From an uncultured Bacteroidota bacterium (GTDB lineage Bacteria; Bacteroidota; Bacteroidia; Chitinophagales; Chitinophagaceae): a stretch of DNA of 5,600 nt. The stretch's first letter is position 1, and each line of letters opens with the position of its first letter. The translations under genes and the position numbers were made by a program. The stretch spans positions 1 to 5,600 of the forward strand of contig CAINOM010000723.1 in the NCBI GenBank assembly GCA_903851455.1. Reading direction: 5' to 3'. Under the pieces are notes generated by a model. The model was not told where the DNA came from, ran no database searches, and saw nothing but the letters and a program-made list of their open reading frames with translations. Of this stretch, positions 4,358 to 5,600 are shown piece after piece.

Positions 4358-5560
4358 TTGAATTTCGATGAATTTGGTTTTGATGATGATCTGATGGATG
4401 GCATTGATGATATGGGCTACCATACCGCCACACCTGTTCAGGAGCAGGTCATTCCCCACATTATTGCTGGTAGAGACATTATTGCCGCTGCACAAACCGG
4501 CACCGGAAAAACAGCCGCTTTTTTGTTACCCGTTATTCACAAGCTCATTACAGAGCATCACGAAGGGCATAAGATCAATGCAATGATCATTGTGCCTACC
4601 CGCGAGCTTGCTGTGCAGATCACACAGACACTCGAAGGCATTTCTTACTATACATCTATCAGCTTCATTTCCGTTTATGGCGGCACCGGTGGCGCCCTGT
4701 TTGCAAATGAGAAAAAGGCGCTTACATCCGGTGTGGATATTGTTATCTGCACACCGGGTCGTATGATTTCGCATCTTAACATGGGGTACGTTCCCCTCGA
4801 TGGTCTTCGGTACCTGATACTCGATGAAGCAGATCGTATGCTCGACATGGGCTTTTACGACGACATCATCAAGATCATATCTTACATGCCTGCAGAGCGG
4901 CAGAATCTGCTGTTCTCCGCTACCATGCCTCCGGGAATAAGGAAGCTGGCGAACACCATCCTGAAAAAACCCGTTGAGATAAACATAGCCATTTCAAAAC
5001 CACCAGAGCAGATAAAACAGGAAGCCTTCCTGGTCTTTGAACCTCAAAAGATTCCGCTGGTCAAACATGTGCTGCATCAGTCACAGTTCGATAGCGTGCT
5101 TATCTTCTGTTCCAGCAAGCTAAGTGTAAAGAAACTCACCGAAGAACTAAAGCGTGCTAAATTCTCCGTTGATCAGATTCAGTCCGACCTCGACCAGGAA
5201 AAGCGCGAGCAGGTGCTGCTTGACTTCAGGAGTAAAAAGCTAAAGGTGCTTGTAGCTACAGATATCCTTAGTCGTGGCATTGATATCGAAGACATCGACC
5301 TCGTCATCAACTACGATGTGCCGCATGATGGCGAAGACTATATTCACCGCATAGGTCGTACCGCACGTGCGTCGACTAAGGGCGCTGCCTATACGTTTAT
5401 CACCGAAAAAGAACAATACAAATTTGACAAGATAGAGAAGCTGCTCGGGCACCCTGTTACCAAGGCCACTGTTCCCGCTGAATTCGGTCCCGCACCGGTT
5501 CCCGGCGCCGCCGCTTCCCACAAACCAAAGAAGAAAAAAAATCGCGGGCTCAGAAAGTAG
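4358..5560 (+). CDS. RhlE-like DEAD-box ATP-dependent RNA helicase
   Basis: A cytoplasmic RNA helicase that unwinds short RNA duplexes using ATP, with likely roles in ribosome assembly, RNA decay or cold adaptation. Numbering from the furthest upstream start (TTG at 4316, 414 aa): Q motif with F17 and Q42 (TPVQEQ), motif I AQTGTGKT 59-66, Ia PTRELA 94-99, Ib TPGR 146-149, II DEAD 170-173, III SAT 201-203, Va ATDILSRGID 314-323 and VI HRIGRTAR 344-351. Both RecA-like domains are complete and no catalytic residue is missing. The C-terminal tail is short and basic (KPKKKKNRGLRK), as in RhlE-type proteins, where such tails help bind RNA. There is no ATG at the N-terminus. The TTG at 4358 gives MNFDEFGFDDDLM, which matches the usual family start and lies just before F17; the 14 residues added by the TTG at 4316 look like translated leader. 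The gene is divergent from the membrane-protein gene and appears monocistronic. Confidence 0.93.
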   Translation: MNFDEFGFDDDLMDGIDDMGYHTATPVQEQVIPHIIAGRDIIAAAQTGTGKTAAFLLPVIHKLITEHHEGHKINAMIIVPTRELAVQITQTLEGISYYTSISFISVYGGTGGALFANEKKALTSGVDIVICTPGRMISHLNMGYVPLDGLRYLILDEADRMLDMGFYDDIIKIISYMPAERQNLLFSATMPPGIRKLANTILKKPVEINIAISKPPEQIKQEAFLVFEPQKIPLVKHVLHQSQFDSVLIFCSSKLSVKKLTEELKRAKFSVDQIQSDLDQEKREQVLLDFRSKKLKVLVATDILSRGIDIEDIDLVINYDVPHDGEDYIHRIGRTARASTKGAAYTFITEKEQYKFDKIEKLLGHPVTKATVPAEFGPAPVPGAAASHKPKKKKNRGLRK

Positions 5561-5584
5561 GCTGCGTTTTCAATATGTTTTGGA

Positions 5585-5600
5585 TGTAAAGACGTTGCAC
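5585..5600. repeat. Probable left half of a palindromic intergenic repeat, cut by the window
   Basis: The last bases read ATGTAAAGACGTTGCAC. They resemble one arm of a palindromic intergenic repeat I recall from Bacteroidota and cyanobacteria (GTAGAGACGTTGC followed by its complement). If so, the missing right arm lies just past the window, and the full stem would sit about 25 bases after the helicase stop, where it could act as a terminator. The core TAAAGACGT also occurs at 4210-4218. Confidence 0.3.

Noticed and set aside
1..5600. tRNA or rRNA gene as an integration target
   Set aside because: No cloverleaf-like sequence with T-loop GTTCGAATC-type signature was seen; GGTTCGAAAG on the minus strand near 962-971 has no acceptor or anticodon arms around it.

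Overview
The window reads as a chromosomal stretch of a Bacteroidota bacterium, most likely near Chitinophagaceae. The reasons are the A/T-rich translation leaders that mostly lack Shine-Dalgarno sites, a candidate -33/-7 promoter of the TTTG...TAnnTTTG type, a DEAD-box helicase whose N-terminus and core match the form I recall from that group, and a two-helix membrane protein of a kind I associate with the same family. No search was run, so this placement is recall and inference.

The left two thirds (about 1-3300) is a phage-type capsid module read entirely on the minus strand. In transcription order it holds a fused prohead protease/scaffold (3270-2269), a 372-base structured gap, a major capsid protein (1896-982), a 130-base gap, a small membrane-anchored coiled-coil protein (851-582), a helical 143-residue protein (566-135), and probably the first codons of another gene leaving the window at base 1. 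The protease supplies maturation and scaffolding for the capsid protein. The two small genes look like accessory or lysis-type functions but cannot be assigned. No terminase, portal, tail or integrase gene is visible, and the protease lies next to ordinary chromosomal genes, so this is either one edge of a prophage whose other genes lie to the left or a reduced capsid-only element.

Bases 3298-3704 are a gene-free junction with much structure: a promoter for the protease gene, an 11-bp-arm palindrome followed by eight T, a long imperfect hairpin (3496-3562), a G-free tract, and a run of seven-base repeats. A 14/15 copy of part of that run lies at the far end of the module (128-142).

The right third is chromosomal. 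It has a minus-strand two-helix membrane protein (4172-3705), a 140-200-base divergent region, and a plus-strand RhlE-like DEAD-box RNA helicase (about 4358-5560) with all core motifs intact and apparently a TTG start. The window ends in what looks like the left half of a palindromic intergenic repeat.
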